DNA of 64,000 nt from positions 178,627 through 242,626 of the forward strand of contig DGIS01000021.1 in NCBI GenBank assembly GCA_002386525.1. The letters run 5' to 3'. Made by a program: the position numbers and the translations under genes. Origin of the DNA: Sphingobacterium sp. UBA4616 (GTDB lineage: Bacteria > Bacteroidota > Bacteroidia > Sphingobacteriales > Sphingobacteriaceae). The notes beneath the pieces were generated by a model. The model was not told the origin of the DNA and ran no database searches. It was given only the letters and a program-made list of their open reading frames with translations. Positions 31,691 to 40,595 of this stretch are shown piece by piece (the stretch's first letter is position 1; the number at the start of each line of letters is the position of its first letter).

Positions 31691-32920
31691 CTAATCTAAA
31701 TGTTCGATTGCGGTAATTGCACCACCTTCCACTTTCAAGCCTTTTGTCGCAGTTGCAGTTGCAGCGTCAATCTTATACACATAGCTTTCGCCAGAGGTTA
31801 GGTTTACACCAATGTAGCCTGTTTTCCCATCCTTCTTGCTATAGTTGTTTCTTTGCGTAAATGATTTTACTTCGTCTACTTTTGGTAAACCCGATACAAT
31901 TTTAAATGTTTTGTCTACAACATTTACAGCTGCAATCGTCGTCGCCGCGCTGTAAGTACCATCAGATTGTTTTTTCTTTGAACTTACGATGAAATTGTTT
32001 CCACCAACATAGGTCCAGTTCACAATATTGTAACCGCCAGAAATTTCAGCCACGTTAAAGAAATAGTTTTTGTCAAATTCAGTTGTACCTGATGCAATAC
32101 GTAAAATAGCGGAAGGATTAGTTGATGTGATTTTCGTAACGTCACCAACTTTTGAAGTAGCGTTTGCAGCCGAAAATGCATAGATATCTCCATTCTCAAC
32201 CGTGCCTAGACCGTTGGTGAAGTATTGGCCGACATAGCTTGTACGCTCATCTGTAAAAACTTTCTCAAGCTTCATCTCCGGATAAGAAAATACGGCGACC
32301 CACGCTTTGTTTGGATATGCAGTAGTAAAGGACGAACCTTGGATACAAAAGAATGGCGCATATACTTTATTGCCTACTTGCGTCAACCAACTGAAATAGC
32401 CAATTTCACCATTGTTGGCCAGTTCCAGCGCATTCAATGATCCTTCTCCCACAATAGACAGGCTATTGGTGTTGACTCTGTACCACGTGTGGGTCGGTGT
32501 CGCCAGATTTCTGGACATTTTGGTCATTAATACATCTTCTTTGACCGCTGCAAATGCGGCTACAGTTTCCGACTGAAAATTTGTCAATTTTTTTAACTTG
32601 CCTTCGGTTAAATTGTAGGCTGTCACTGCTCCTGGATTACCTTGTCCGTATAGGAAACTGAAGAATTTGTTGTTAGTTGTCAAATAATAGCGATAAGTTC
32701 CGTCTTGCTCGATTCCGTTGCCAAGAATCGAAACTGTTCCCTCATCTAGACTATTTGCCGTAACCAGATAGTCTGCCACGCCTGTGCTTGCAATTGGAGT
32801 TACTGCAACGATATATTTGCTGCCTCCATCAGTACCTTCGCCACTAGAAGATTCGCTTTTTGAGCAAGATCCGAATAAAATAGCTGCTGCTAATAGGGAG
32901 AATAGAGATTTTGTTTTCAT
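31691..32920 (-). CDS. DUF4374 domain lipoprotein
   Basis: A 409-residue predicted lipoprotein (signal MKTKSLFSLLAAAILFGSC, lipobox FGSC, Cys19). The mature protein has the repeated short beta-rich blocks of a propeller-like fold (for example TSTGVADYLVTANSL-like opening, SILGNGIEQDGTYRYYLT, GQYFTNGLGTVENGDIYAFS) and matches DUF4374. In Bacteroidota this family sits with siderophore-type TonB receptors and PepSY proteins, as it does here, so a surface or periplasmic ligand-binding role in iron acquisition is likely but unproven. It begins 11 bases after the receptor stop. Confidence 0.88.
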   Translation of the reverse strand: MKTKSLFSLLAAAILFGSCSKSESSSGEGTDGGSKYIVAVTPIASTGVADYLVTANSLDEGTVSILGNGIEQDGTYRYYLTTNNKFFSFLYGQGNPGAVTAYNLTEGKLKKLTNFQSETVAAFAAVKEDVLMTKMSRNLATPTHTWYRVNTNSLSIVGEGSLNALELANNGEIGYFSWLTQVGNKVYAPFFCIQGSSFTTAYPNKAWVAVFSYPEMKLEKVFTDERTSYVGQYFTNGLGTVENGDIYAFSAANATSKVGDVTKITSTNPSAILRIASGTTEFDKNYFFNVAEISGGYNIVNWTYVGGNNFIVSSKKKQSDGTYSAATTIAAVNVVDKTFKIVSGLPKVDEVKSFTQRNNYSKKDGKTGYIGVNLTSGESYVYKIDAATATATKGLKVEGGAITAIEHLD

Positions 32921-32931
32921 GATTGAAATAT

Positions 32932-35286
32932 TTATAAATTATTTTGTTTGTTGAAGAAATAACGTAAGTTGAGGTAGAAACCACGGCTTGGCTTTTGTAG
33001 ACTGAAATTGTCAACCAAACGGTTATCCGTGAGGTTTTTGCCTTCTATTGCAATGTTGTATCTACCGTTCGCAATGGAGTATACCACATTGGCATCTAAA
33101 CTTAACTGTGTCGGGATTTTTCTCTTTTCAGCATCTGCGTCGGTCGAACCCAAGCCCGGCCAATACAACCAAAACTCATGAACATACAGGAGATTCGCTC
33201 CAACATTTAACCGGTTGTTTTTACCTCCAAGCTCTGGAAAAATGACTGACGCGTCCAGGTTTCCAAATAGATAAGGAATATTTGGCATCTGATTTTTGTA
33301 TAATGGACTTATACCTGTGTAACCAGGCTCTACTTTCTGCATATTTTTGACAGATTGATAAGTGGCATTTAATCCAGCCATAAACCATCTTTTGTAGGAG
33401 TAGCGCAGATCTAAGTCACCTCCGATTGATCGGACGCCATCTCTATTGTCCGATACATATTTGGACTGATTGTTGTTCAGCCGTTGATAAATAAAGTCGT
33501 CCGCGTGACGATAGAAAGCATTGGCTATTAAGGCAAAGCGATTGTCCGGATTAAAACTGAAGTCGTAGAGTAACCCTAAGTTCATGTTGTTGCTTTTCTC
33601 TGGTTTCAAACTGGTATTTCCCTCGTAGTTTTCTACATCACCAAAAAGTTCTGTTGGGGTAGGCATTTTGGTTGTAAGCTCATAAGACCCCTTGATCTGT
33701 AAAGTCGGTGCTAAGTAATAAGAAAGAGCTGTTCCATACCCTAATCTTGAAATATTCTTTTCCAGCTCATTATTGCCGCTCGTATTATGCTGGTTGTAAT
33801 GTTTTAAAAAGGCATTCAAACTAAATTTATCTTTGATGTCGTACTGATAACCGAAGGATAAAACGTTCTTTTGACTTAACTGAGCACGTTCGTTAGCCGC
33901 GTTCTGTGGATTTACCGCATCCTGACCGCTGCGTTTGAAGGTATTAAACACATCTGTCAGTGATAGACTTTGTCTTTCCGAAAGTTTATAATTAATAATG
34001 GCATTTGCTACCCCAGCGTTGTTTTTGTACTTATACATCGAGTAGGAACGTTCGCCGCCTGGCCCGTCAAGATTTTTTCTATTGCCATACCAGTCGAAAC
34101 GGGCGTGAACAGTATCAATATTTTGGTTGCTTCCCAAATTGATGTTTCCATTGATGATCACATCTAGTCCTTTGGTAAGGAAATCGTTCTTTTTATATTT
34201 AAATGTCGGCATTACCGTAGTCCCTCTATTGTGCCAGCCACCAAAGACAGATACCATACGGGCCCCTGTCTGTATTTCCTTATAGCTTTGTCCCAGAACG
34301 ACACCAAATAGAAGTTTGTCGGCGTAAGGTTTGTTTACTACACCGATGTTGGCGATAAGCGATTCGTTATGGTAGGTATCATGAAATCTTTTAAGTTTAA
34401 CACCCTCTTTATATACCCCAGTATTGATGTCAGCTACATCAACAGTAACCTTATAATTATTGTCAGAGTAATTCTGAAATGCGTTTAATTGGAAGTATAA
34501 GCCTTTTTTTGTTGTATGAGCCGCATTAATTACGGTACGGTGTGTGTTAAAGGATCCAAAAGAGTAGCTGGCATCTACATAACTGGTCATCCGATCACCT
34601 GTTACAATATTAACCGCTCCGCCTAAGGCATCCGAACCGAGCCATACAGGCACTACACCTTTATAAATTTCTATCCTTTCGGCGATATTGATGGGGATAT
34701 TGTTGATTTGGAATGCTGATCCGAAGTTTTCCATGGGGATACCGTCAATAAAATAACGGATCTGATCTCCATTAAAACCGTTCAACATCAAATTGAAATT
34801 AGATCCTACACCACCGGATTCTCTAACGCGTACACCAGCCACACGGTCCAAGGCACTTGAAATATCCATCGTCGTATTGTACAGTTTTGTGGCGTCTACT
34901 GCAGTTACATTAAAAGCCTGTCGATTCACTTCTTGGACTTTGGTGCGGCCAAAGACTTCGACCTGTTCAATTTCTTTTTGGTCAGCTATCAACTCCATAT
35001 TTATGCTGTTTTCGCCCGGTTTAAGAGCAATAGTTTTAGCCAGCTTTTGAAAGCCTACAGCCGAAGCATTAATTGTGATGCTTCTTTCTGTGATATTTTT
35101 CAGTTCAAAGTATCCGTTCTCATCGGTCGATAAATTGATTTTGCCCACACGGATGGTTGATCCCGCGATGCTCTGTTGAGTCTGAGTTTTTACAAATCCT
35201 TTTATTGAGGCTGTGAACTGTTGTGCATTCACTGTGCTTTGAACAAAGAGGAGAAATAAAATACAATGGATACTAATATTCTTCAT
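32932..35286 (-). CDS. TonB-dependent receptor, probably siderophore/iron type
   Basis: A 784-residue outer-membrane receptor. The start at 35286 (MKNISIHCILFLLFVQSTVN) gives a good signal peptide cleaved near VNAQ; the ATG at 35337 is at or before the predicted transcription start. After the signal come a carboxypeptidase-regulatory-like domain (about 25-100), a TonB plug (LDRVAGVRVRESGGVG, NGFNGDQIRYFIDGIPMENF, WLGSDALGGAVNI) and a barrel ending in aromatic residues (GFYLNLRYFF). DUF4374, two small membrane proteins and PepSY follow, which indicates ferric-siderophore or haem uptake. No Fur box was recognised with confidence. Confidence 0.93.
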   Translation of the reverse strand: MKNISIHCILFLLFVQSTVNAQQFTASIKGFVKTQTQQSIAGSTIRVGKINLSTDENGYFELKNITERSITINASAVGFQKLAKTIALKPGENSINMELIADQKEIEQVEVFGRTKVQEVNRQAFNVTAVDATKLYNTTMDISSALDRVAGVRVRESGGVGSNFNLMLNGFNGDQIRYFIDGIPMENFGSAFQINNIPINIAERIEIYKGVVPVWLGSDALGGAVNIVTGDRMTSYVDASYSFGSFNTHRTVINAAHTTKKGLYFQLNAFQNYSDNNYKVTVDVADINTGVYKEGVKLKRFHDTYHNESLIANIGVVNKPYADKLLFGVVLGQSYKEIQTGARMVSVFGGWHNRGTTVMPTFKYKKNDFLTKGLDVIINGNINLGSNQNIDTVHARFDWYGNRKNLDGPGGERSYSMYKYKNNAGVANAIINYKLSERQSLSLTDVFNTFKRSGQDAVNPQNAANERAQLSQKNVLSFGYQYDIKDKFSLNAFLKHYNQHNTSGNNELEKNISRLGYGTALSYYLAPTLQIKGSYELTTKMPTPTELFGDVENYEGNTSLKPEKSNNMNLGLLYDFSFNPDNRFALIANAFYRHADDFIYQRLNNNQSKYVSDNRDGVRSIGGDLDLRYSYKRWFMAGLNATYQSVKNMQKVEPGYTGISPLYKNQMPNIPYLFGNLDASVIFPELGGKNNRLNVGANLLYVHEFWLYWPGLGSTDADAEKRKIPTQLSLDANVVYSIANGRYNIAIEGKNLTDNRLVDNFSLQKPSRGFYLNLRYFFNKQNNL

Positions 35287-35339
35287 CCGATACCGTTTAT
35301 TTTTTACAAATGATTTATTTAGATTAATTATAAACAATG

Positions 35340-35370
35340 CAAAACTAACAATATTCTTTTCCCTAACAAA
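35340..35370 (-). promoter_or_regulatory. Complete Bacteroidota promoter of the TonB receptor operon
   Basis: On the minus strand TTTG (35370-35367), a 19-base spacer and TAGTTTTG (35347-35340) exactly fit TTTG-N19-TAnnTTTG. The predicted transcript starts near 35335 and has a leader of about 50 bases to the ATG at 35286. Confidence 0.8.
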
Positions 35371-35445
35371 TCATTTTAAAAAAAATATTTTTTTAAAACC
35401 TTTCCCTATGACAGATTGTTATTATAACGTTTTTCAATAGGTAGT

Positions 35446-35484
35446 AAACACGCTGGCACTCCCCAAGGCTAGCGTGTTTTTTTT
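35446..35484 (+). terminator. Terminator-like hairpin inside a divergent promoter region
   Basis: A stem (35446-35454 with 35471-35479) followed by eight T residues reads as a rightward terminator. It lies 50 bases before the S41 gene and after the leftward TonB promoter, where no gene ends. It may be an attenuator or the end of a short transcript. Confidence 0.65.
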
Positions 35485-35534
35485 ATTGCAGATAGGATTA
35501 AATTTTTTATGTTTGTTTTACAAATGTTTCAACT

Positions 35535-37067
35535 ATGAAATTAAAGACTTTAATCCGAGCCGGAAAGTTCGTTGGTATAGCGCTGACAGGACTGGTTGTC
35601 GGTTCCTGTAAAAAGGATAACCCTAAACCTGAGCCAGAACCTGAGCCCGTTGTTACCGAGCGTACCGAAGCGCAGTTAATTAAGGATGATATTTACAAGT
35701 ATTATAAATTATATTCCCTTTGGGAGACATCCATTCCTGACTATAAAGCCGATCCATCCAAGTTTACCGATCAATACAGTTCTGCCGATGCCGTTCTTGC
35801 CGCGCTCAAGAGACTGACTCCAGCGCATGCAGCCTATTCAGGCGGTGTGTTCGACCGGTTTTCGTATATCGTGGGACTCGATGGTTATAACACGGCAACT
35901 GCAGCTACCGGAAGGCTCATGATGGATACCAATGACGGCTATGGAGTATATGTTCAATTGGGTACCGATGACGGAAAGACAGCCTTTCCGATTATCTATT
36001 TTGTGGAAGGGGGATCCCCAGCACAAAAAGCGGGCTTCAAGCGGTCGGATTTTATCACAGCCGTCAATGGAGACGCCGATTATTCTATCGGTGTAACATG
36101 TACAGATGCCGGTTGTACGATCAATGATGCAAGTGCACGGGATAAAATGATGAACAAATTGAATGCTGCCCTAGATGCCCCTACGCTCACTCTTCAGGTA
36201 AAGCATCAGGATGGAAGTACTTTTTCCAAGCCCATGAGCTATGCGAATGGTTATACCATTAATCCGATTTATAAAGATACTATCTATGAGTCGACCGGAA
36301 ACAATGTGGGTTATCTTGCCCTGTCATCCTTTGAACAGATCGAGGACCCAGCCGCTTCGGGATCAAGTAGCGAAGGGATAGCGAACAAGTCTGCGATTGA
36401 TGCCGCCTTTACCAAGTTTCAGGATAAGCAGATTAAAAGCCTGATCGTCGATCTCCGATATAATGGCGGGGGTTATGTCGATGCTTCTGCCTATATTGCT
36501 GATAAAATCGGTGGCGCCACTACCAAGGGCAAATTGATGCTTACGTATGAGGTAAACAATTACATCAAATCCACGCCCAGTATCAATAATATGTTTCAGG
36601 ATACCAAGTTTGAGGGCAAGAGCAATTTAAGCCTCAATAAAGTCTATTTCTTGGTGAGTGAAAATACAGCATCTGCTGCAGAAATGTTAGTTAACGTGCT
36701 CAAACCTTATCTGCAGGTGCAGATCATAGCCTCAGGTACACGTACTTACGGCAAGCCGGTAGGTTTCTTTGAACAGGTCGTCCAAAACAAAGTTTCTTTC
36801 TGGCCAGTTTCCTTTCTATTGAAAAATTCAGCTGGTTTTTCTGACTATTGGGATGGACTTGTTCCCGACAAAAGAAATATAGAAGATTATGTATTTGCTG
36901 ATGTGGGAGATAAGAAAGAAACCATGCTGGCGACAGCGCTGAACGATGCTGCGCCAGGTATCACCACCAAAGCTTCCATTAACGCTGTAAGTCGCAAAGG
37001 ATATCGTACCCTTAAAGGAGGAGAGTTCAACGTCCGGCCAGATCGCGGCATGATCAAGAAACGTTAA
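35535..37067 (+). CDS. S41 family peptidase lipoprotein
   Basis: A 510-residue predicted lipoprotein (lipobox VVGSC, Cys25) with an acidic proline-rich linker (NPKPEPEPEPVV) after the anchor. It has an N-terminal helical part, a PDZ-like domain (about 150-220, VEGGSPAQKAGFKRSDFI) and an S41 protease domain with DLRYNGGG, ENTASAAEMLVN (candidate Ser) and SGTRTYGKPVG (candidate Lys). These support a periplasmic C-terminal processing-type peptidase, shorter than and distinct from Prc. Substrate unknown. It diverges from the TonB operon and ends in a terminator. Confidence 0.9.
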   Translation: MKLKTLIRAGKFVGIALTGLVVGSCKKDNPKPEPEPEPVVTERTEAQLIKDDIYKYYKLYSLWETSIPDYKADPSKFTDQYSSADAVLAALKRLTPAHAAYSGGVFDRFSYIVGLDGYNTATAATGRLMMDTNDGYGVYVQLGTDDGKTAFPIIYFVEGGSPAQKAGFKRSDFITAVNGDADYSIGVTCTDAGCTINDASARDKMMNKLNAALDAPTLTLQVKHQDGSTFSKPMSYANGYTINPIYKDTIYESTGNNVGYLALSSFEQIEDPAASGSSSEGIANKSAIDAAFTKFQDKQIKSLIVDLRYNGGGYVDASAYIADKIGGATTKGKLMLTYEVNNYIKSTPSINNMFQDTKFEGKSNLSLNKVYFLVSENTASAAEMLVNVLKPYLQVQIIASGTRTYGKPVGFFEQVVQNKVSFWPVSFLLKNSAGFSDYWDGLVPDKRNIEDYVFADVGDKKETMLATALNDAAPGITTKASINAVSRKGYRTLKGGEFNVRPDRGMIKKR

Positions 37068-37088
37068 CCAATAAATAGGTAGTGTAAA

Positions 37089-37127
37089 AATCCCCTAAGC
37101 AGTATAAACACCTTAGGGGATTTTTTT
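37089..37127. terminator. Terminator between S41 and HPr-kinase-like genes
   Basis: A perfect 11-bp stem (37089-37099 with 37112-37122) with a T run to 37127 and A residues on the left arm lies between convergent genes, so it can work both ways. Confidence 0.88.
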
Positions 37128-37133
37128 AGGGTA

Positions 37134-38048
37134 TTAGTCGTTAGGAAAGATAGCCGAATGGCACAGCTCAGCTGCGGCAGCATTTGGCAAACATTTCAGA
37201 TAACCGACAGGAACCTGTGCAATGATTTTCTCCAAGATGGTGTTCATGCTTGCGAAAAGGTCTTTGTTCCAACGGATGGATGTACAGCTTGGCAACACGG
37301 CAATAAAACCCTTCAGCCCCGTTTGCCATTCAAACGCATTTACAGGTGCCTGTTGTAACCGTACCAGACCCTGTAGCGGCAAACATTCGTTCTTATAACA
37401 CGAGGTTTTGCCACTCCATGGAGTCCCATAGATCACAATTCCCTCAGTTTTTATTTGGATCGCAGGATTATCATCATTGAGCAAAACACTGTCTGGAATG
37501 TGTTGTAGCCATAGACGGCTATGCGTACTTTTACCAGTTCCGCTCTTGCCTAGAAAGGCCACGCCTCTCCCCTGATGGTTCACCACAGATGCGTGGATCA
37601 TGATGGTGTCATGTAATAGGCTCGCTTGCCCAAAGATCATCATGGCCATCCAGGTTATCACCGAACCTTGTTCTGCTGCAGCACTACTCGGTATATACAG
37701 TGTGGACTTTTCAAAATTGCGTTCACTATGGAGATACCATAGGCCGTCGCCCTTTTCGTTTACGATTGTGGTGACAAAGCCATCTTCTCTTTCATAAAAG
37801 CGAAATCGGTTCCCCCATGCGATAGACTCATCGGTGCGGAGCAGTCCCATATCCTCCTGTATCGGCGCTTGCGCAAAGCTGATCGCGACACTAATGTCAG
37901 TTTTCTCGGTGGATTCTAACCATTGGAAGTCCTTAAAAGAAGGGAGGAGGTGTACCAGCGGATAATCTACGGGATGTTCAAATTCCAACACTAATTCGGC
38001 AATGCGGTAGCGCGTTTGGGATAATGTCATTGAAGCTGGTATCTGCAT
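37134..38048 (-). CDS. HPr-kinase-like P-loop protein (HprK-related)
   Basis: A 304-residue protein with a C-terminal HprK/PEPCK-like domain. It has a central HASVV segment (152-156), P-loop GKSGTGKS (167-174), an acidic LNDDNPAI block (190-197) and GTPWSGK (208-214). The N-terminal 120 residues are not recognised. True HPr kinases act on the PTS protein HPr. HprK-related proteins without PTS context are known beside PqqD-like proteins, nucleotidyltransferases and peptide exporters, and in some lasso-peptide clusters. Partners of those types occur in this window (57157, 61988, 63620). Its substrate cannot be read from sequence. Confidence 0.75.
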   Translation of the reverse strand: MQIPASMTLSQTRYRIAELVLEFEHPVDYPLVHLLPSFKDFQWLESTEKTDISVAISFAQAPIQEDMGLLRTDESIAWGNRFRFYEREDGFVTTIVNEKGDGLWYLHSERNFEKSTLYIPSSAAAEQGSVITWMAMMIFGQASLLHDTIMIHASVVNHQGRGVAFLGKSGTGKSTHSRLWLQHIPDSVLLNDDNPAIQIKTEGIVIYGTPWSGKTSCYKNECLPLQGLVRLQQAPVNAFEWQTGLKGFIAVLPSCTSIRWNKDLFASMNTILEKIIAQVPVGYLKCLPNAAAAELCHSAIFPND

Positions 38049-38221
38049 AGTGCAATATAAATAAAATTCGTCTCTACGTGTTGTAATAGAATAGGTTGGT
38101 CGCGAAGCACAACATATCCTGTAAAGGGCAAATTACGAAAGATTATTAAAATTTTCCATAAAAAGAACACCTTATCCCGGCGTATAAGCCCAAAATAAGG
38201 ACGATTTTTTAGACGACTAAA

Positions 38222-38437
38222 TTATTTATTTTTCTTTTTTGGTAGTGAGGATGCTTTTTTGAGTTTTTGTATCCTTCTTAATTCCTGAATGATACTGGAC
38301 GGGAGTACGTCGAATTGTTCCACAGCTTCTTCAATAAATAGTCTGCCTTCTAAGATACCGGCTACCGCCATCTGAAGCCTGTCTTTAAAAAGAAGCTTTG
38401 GGGTGCCAGAATTTTCTATTTTGCGTTTACTCTTCAT
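38222..38437 (-). CDS. Small HTH-like protein (paralog of 61576-61977)
   Basis: A 71-residue basic protein with a central two-helix region (residues 17-55: DRLQMAVAGILEGRLFIEEA, then a loop and SSIIQELRRIQK) and a lysine-rich tail. The central part shares the pattern [IV]L-x-GR-x2-[IV]EEA with the protein at 61576-61977 (residues 28-38 against 17-27), so the two look related. This is the HTH found in transposase OrfA proteins and in orphan regulators; no transposase catalytic part is nearby. Function unknown. Confidence 0.6.
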   Translation of the reverse strand: MKSKRKIENSGTPKLLFKDRLQMAVAGILEGRLFIEEAVEQFDVLPSSIIQELRRIQKLKKASSLPKKKNK

Positions 38438-38802
38438 TTTTTTGGGTGTAGGATATTAAATGGTTCTCGTTTAATTATTCTGAAAAATGTGGTCTATAAT
38501 TTCTTTTAATGAAACAACATGCGCAGGCGTTTATAGTAACTTGTTTGCTTTGCATTCATAATACATGCATCATGCTGTCATTTCAGTAGCGGCCAATTGC
38601 ACATGATTAGCAGTCGGTTGCATAGTAATAGCAGTCACTTGCATAGGGATAGCAGTCACTTGCGCGTAATTAGCGTTCACTTTTACATAAATAAGGTCAA
38701 TTACACGTGAACAGCGGTCAACTGCAGATAGAAGAATGCTGGATAGTCCTTGTTTTTTATGCATCGCTATCCAGTATTCAGTTTGTCTAAATTTTTATCC
38801 GG
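38438..38802. other. Gene-poor region carrying the tandem array
   Basis: This 365-base region between the small HTH gene and the fimbrillin gene is occupied mainly by the 21-bp tandem array described separately. No convincing gene was seen; a 64-codon minus-strand reading frame exists only because the repeat unit is a multiple of three. Confidence 0.6.
38588..38733. repeat. Imperfect 21-bp tandem repeat array, seven units
   Basis: Units start at 38588, 38609, 38630, 38651, 38672, 38693 and 38713. All are 21 bases except the sixth, which is 20. The central units are best conserved, with consensus close to AGCAGTCACTTGCATAGTAA plus a final T; outer units are more diverged. There are no spacers, so it is not a CRISPR array. 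Translated on the minus strand the inner units give heptads such as VTAIPMQ and VTAITMQ. Confidence 0.85.
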
Positions 38803-40503
38803 CTAGTTATTGACGATTTGTCTCACACAACGAATATTTCTTCCTTCCATTTTATCCAGGTGAGGATAAGTAACATTTCCCCAGGAGAAAAGCCAGGCCA
38901 CTCGCGTAAACGATGATTTAACGGCATACGCGTTGTTTGTGTCATAATTATCTGACGTCCAGTAATGGCATTCCCCCGCTGCCAAAGCACCTAATAACAC
39001 TCCGGCGGGACTTCCCGATACCGAACTGCCGCCAAGAGAGGAGGCCTTTGTACGGTAACCTCCAAAGGAAAGCGTCAGATTATTGTCGTCATAAGCGGAA
39101 TTTGCAGGGTTATCGCTGTCGCGATCCCATAAGTAAGCATATTGTGCGCCCCAAAGCAGACCTAAAATCTCTTTTTTATCGTTGGGCTGACCAATCGATT
39201 CCCAGTCCTGTTTTGTTGACATTCGCCAAGTACCAGCTGGATAGACCGCAAGACAAGGATCGGAATTGCCCGAAGCACCGGTCGGGGTAGCGGATTTCCA
39301 GTTCCAAAATTCCGTATCTTTCGTGGCAGCAGTCGATCCACCGGGATTCGATTTTAACCGATAGCTGTCCGCATGGGATGGATCATAAATCAGATTCGAT
39401 CTCGCCCATAGGACGCCTTTCACTTTGACAGGCGATTCGATCAGCCTGATATTGACGGCGTAGGTGGATCCAATTGTTGGCGTATACGCATCAGGAAAGG
39501 TATAGGTATTTGCATTAAAGGTACGTACCCGTGCATCATCCAGTGTTACTTTTAAGGTGTTGAATTTAATCTTTAAGGTGTTTGCTGGGATAGCAGTTGT
39601 ATTGACCGTAAAGAAATTCGCAATTTTAACCGTACCTGCTGGGTTACTGCTGTCTTCTACCATCGCAGAGGCCAACACCACACTATTAACATCCGTTACA
39701 TTGGTAAATTGGCCCGTCAAAATATTGAAGTCCCCCGTTTGCAGGACGGTTGCATTGTTGCTTCCTTTTACCAAAGACATGCTCGTGCTATTTTCAATTG
39801 TTCCAAAAAGCCCACGAACATTTAATCTCGCCTGTATACGTGCCGTCATACGTTTGAATACAATGTTGAGGTAATTGGCTCCATCCACGGCGTTGAAGCT
39901 ACCCGAAGCATGCAGCACATCTTTATTTGCAAGACTCGAACGCGCCATAACTCCGGCGCTCGTAACATTTGGCATACTGGTCGTTTTCTCATTCAAGGAG
40001 ACGGCATACCACGTATATGGTTTGTAGGCCACCAGTTGGATCTGTGGATTTACACCAGAAGTCACCTCTTGGTTATAGACCACCGTATTCGTATTATCGT
40101 ATATAACGAGGCGAAATTTTACGCCTGTATCCATCGTTGAGGATGCTGCTTTTAATCCTGTAGAGGAAGCTTTCGTTGCCGCATTTTCTGCTTTTTGAAC
40201 CACACGGGTTTTCTGATCTGCTTCGGATATACTGCCTTCCTGTGTATCGATCAATGCGTCCACATCACCCAGCGAGACGATCGGTTTTGCGTGTGTGGTT
40301 CCGTTGTTATTGGCATCGGCATTGGACACTGCCCTAGCAACACCTTTCGTGACAACGTCTTCGATTCCTACGATGCCCACATTCAATAATGCGCCTTTAT
40401 CTGAGGGAATTTGATCTTCTTTTGAAGAGCATGAAGCGAATGCCGTTACTACGCCAAGCATGAGCATCAGCGTAAATTTTTTGATTATGTTCTTTAGTGA
40501 CAT
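38803..40503 (-). CDS. Fimbrillin-like lipoprotein with FISUMP-like C-terminus
   Basis: A 566-residue predicted lipoprotein (lipobox AFASC, Cys25). The N-terminal two-thirds resemble fimbrillin/Mfa-like subunits of Bacteroidota fimbriae, with MDTGVKFRLVIYDNTNTVVY and KPYTWYAVSLNE-type strands. From about residue 360 comes a FISUMP-like module (KGVLWARSNL, PAGTWRMSTKQDWESIG and a final GRNIRCVRQI). This mixed layout would suit an accessory or tip subunit, or a stand-alone surface lipoprotein; which one is open. It follows the 62-residue peptide gene, with a strong hairpin between them. Confidence 0.78.
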   Translation of the reverse strand: MSLKNIIKKFTLMLMLGVVTAFASCSSKEDQIPSDKGALLNVGIVGIEDVVTKGVARAVSNADANNNGTTHAKPIVSLGDVDALIDTQEGSISEADQKTRVVQKAENAATKASSTGLKAASSTMDTGVKFRLVIYDNTNTVVYNQEVTSGVNPQIQLVAYKPYTWYAVSLNEKTTSMPNVTSAGVMARSSLANKDVLHASGSFNAVDGANYLNIVFKRMTARIQARLNVRGLFGTIENSTSMSLVKGSNNATVLQTGDFNILTGQFTNVTDVNSVVLASAMVEDSSNPAGTVKIANFFTVNTTAIPANTLKIKFNTLKVTLDDARVRTFNANTYTFPDAYTPTIGSTYAVNIRLIESPVKVKGVLWARSNLIYDPSHADSYRLKSNPGGSTAATKDTEFWNWKSATPTGASGNSDPCLAVYPAGTWRMSTKQDWESIGQPNDKKEILGLLWGAQYAYLWDRDSDNPANSAYDDNNLTLSFGGYRTKASSLGGSSVSGSPAGVLLGALAAGECHYWTSDNYDTNNAYAVKSSFTRVAWLFSWGNVTYPHLDKMEGRNIRCVRQIVNN

Positions 40504-40549
40504 AAGTATATTATTTCTTGTGATTGTTTAACGAGACTGGTGATAGCAT

Positions 40550-40577
40550 ATGTGCGATCGCTGTAGCGATCGCACAT
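40550..40577 (-). other. Near-perfect palindrome between peptide gene and fimbrillin gene
   Basis: A 13-bp inverted repeat (40550-40562 with 40565-40577), containing GCGATCGC-type sequence, forms a strong stem with almost no loop. There is no T run. It lies between two co-directional genes, so mRNA processing, partial termination or protein binding is possible. Direct repeats TTATATATCAAA just beside it (from 40579 and about 40594) overlap the peptide gene's stop. Confidence 0.7.
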
Positions 40578-40595
40578 GTTATATATCAAAGCCTA

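Noticed and set aside
35287..35337. Upstream start for the TonB receptor.
   Set aside because: The promoter predicts transcription starting near 35335, so this ATG is at or before the start, and the signal peptide begins at 35286.
35287..35534. A Fur box in front of the TonB receptor operon.
   Set aside because: The A+T-rich sequence contains only partial matches to the Fur consensus, so no site is called.
38588..38733. The repeat array as a CRISPR.
   Set aside because: Units are contiguous without spacers, 21 bases long and imperfect, and no cas gene is present.
38570..38764. A 64-codon minus-strand frame through the 21-bp tandem array as a gene.
   Set aside because: It follows from the 21-base period; the sixth unit is 20 bases, the composition is repeat-driven and there is no start context or family.
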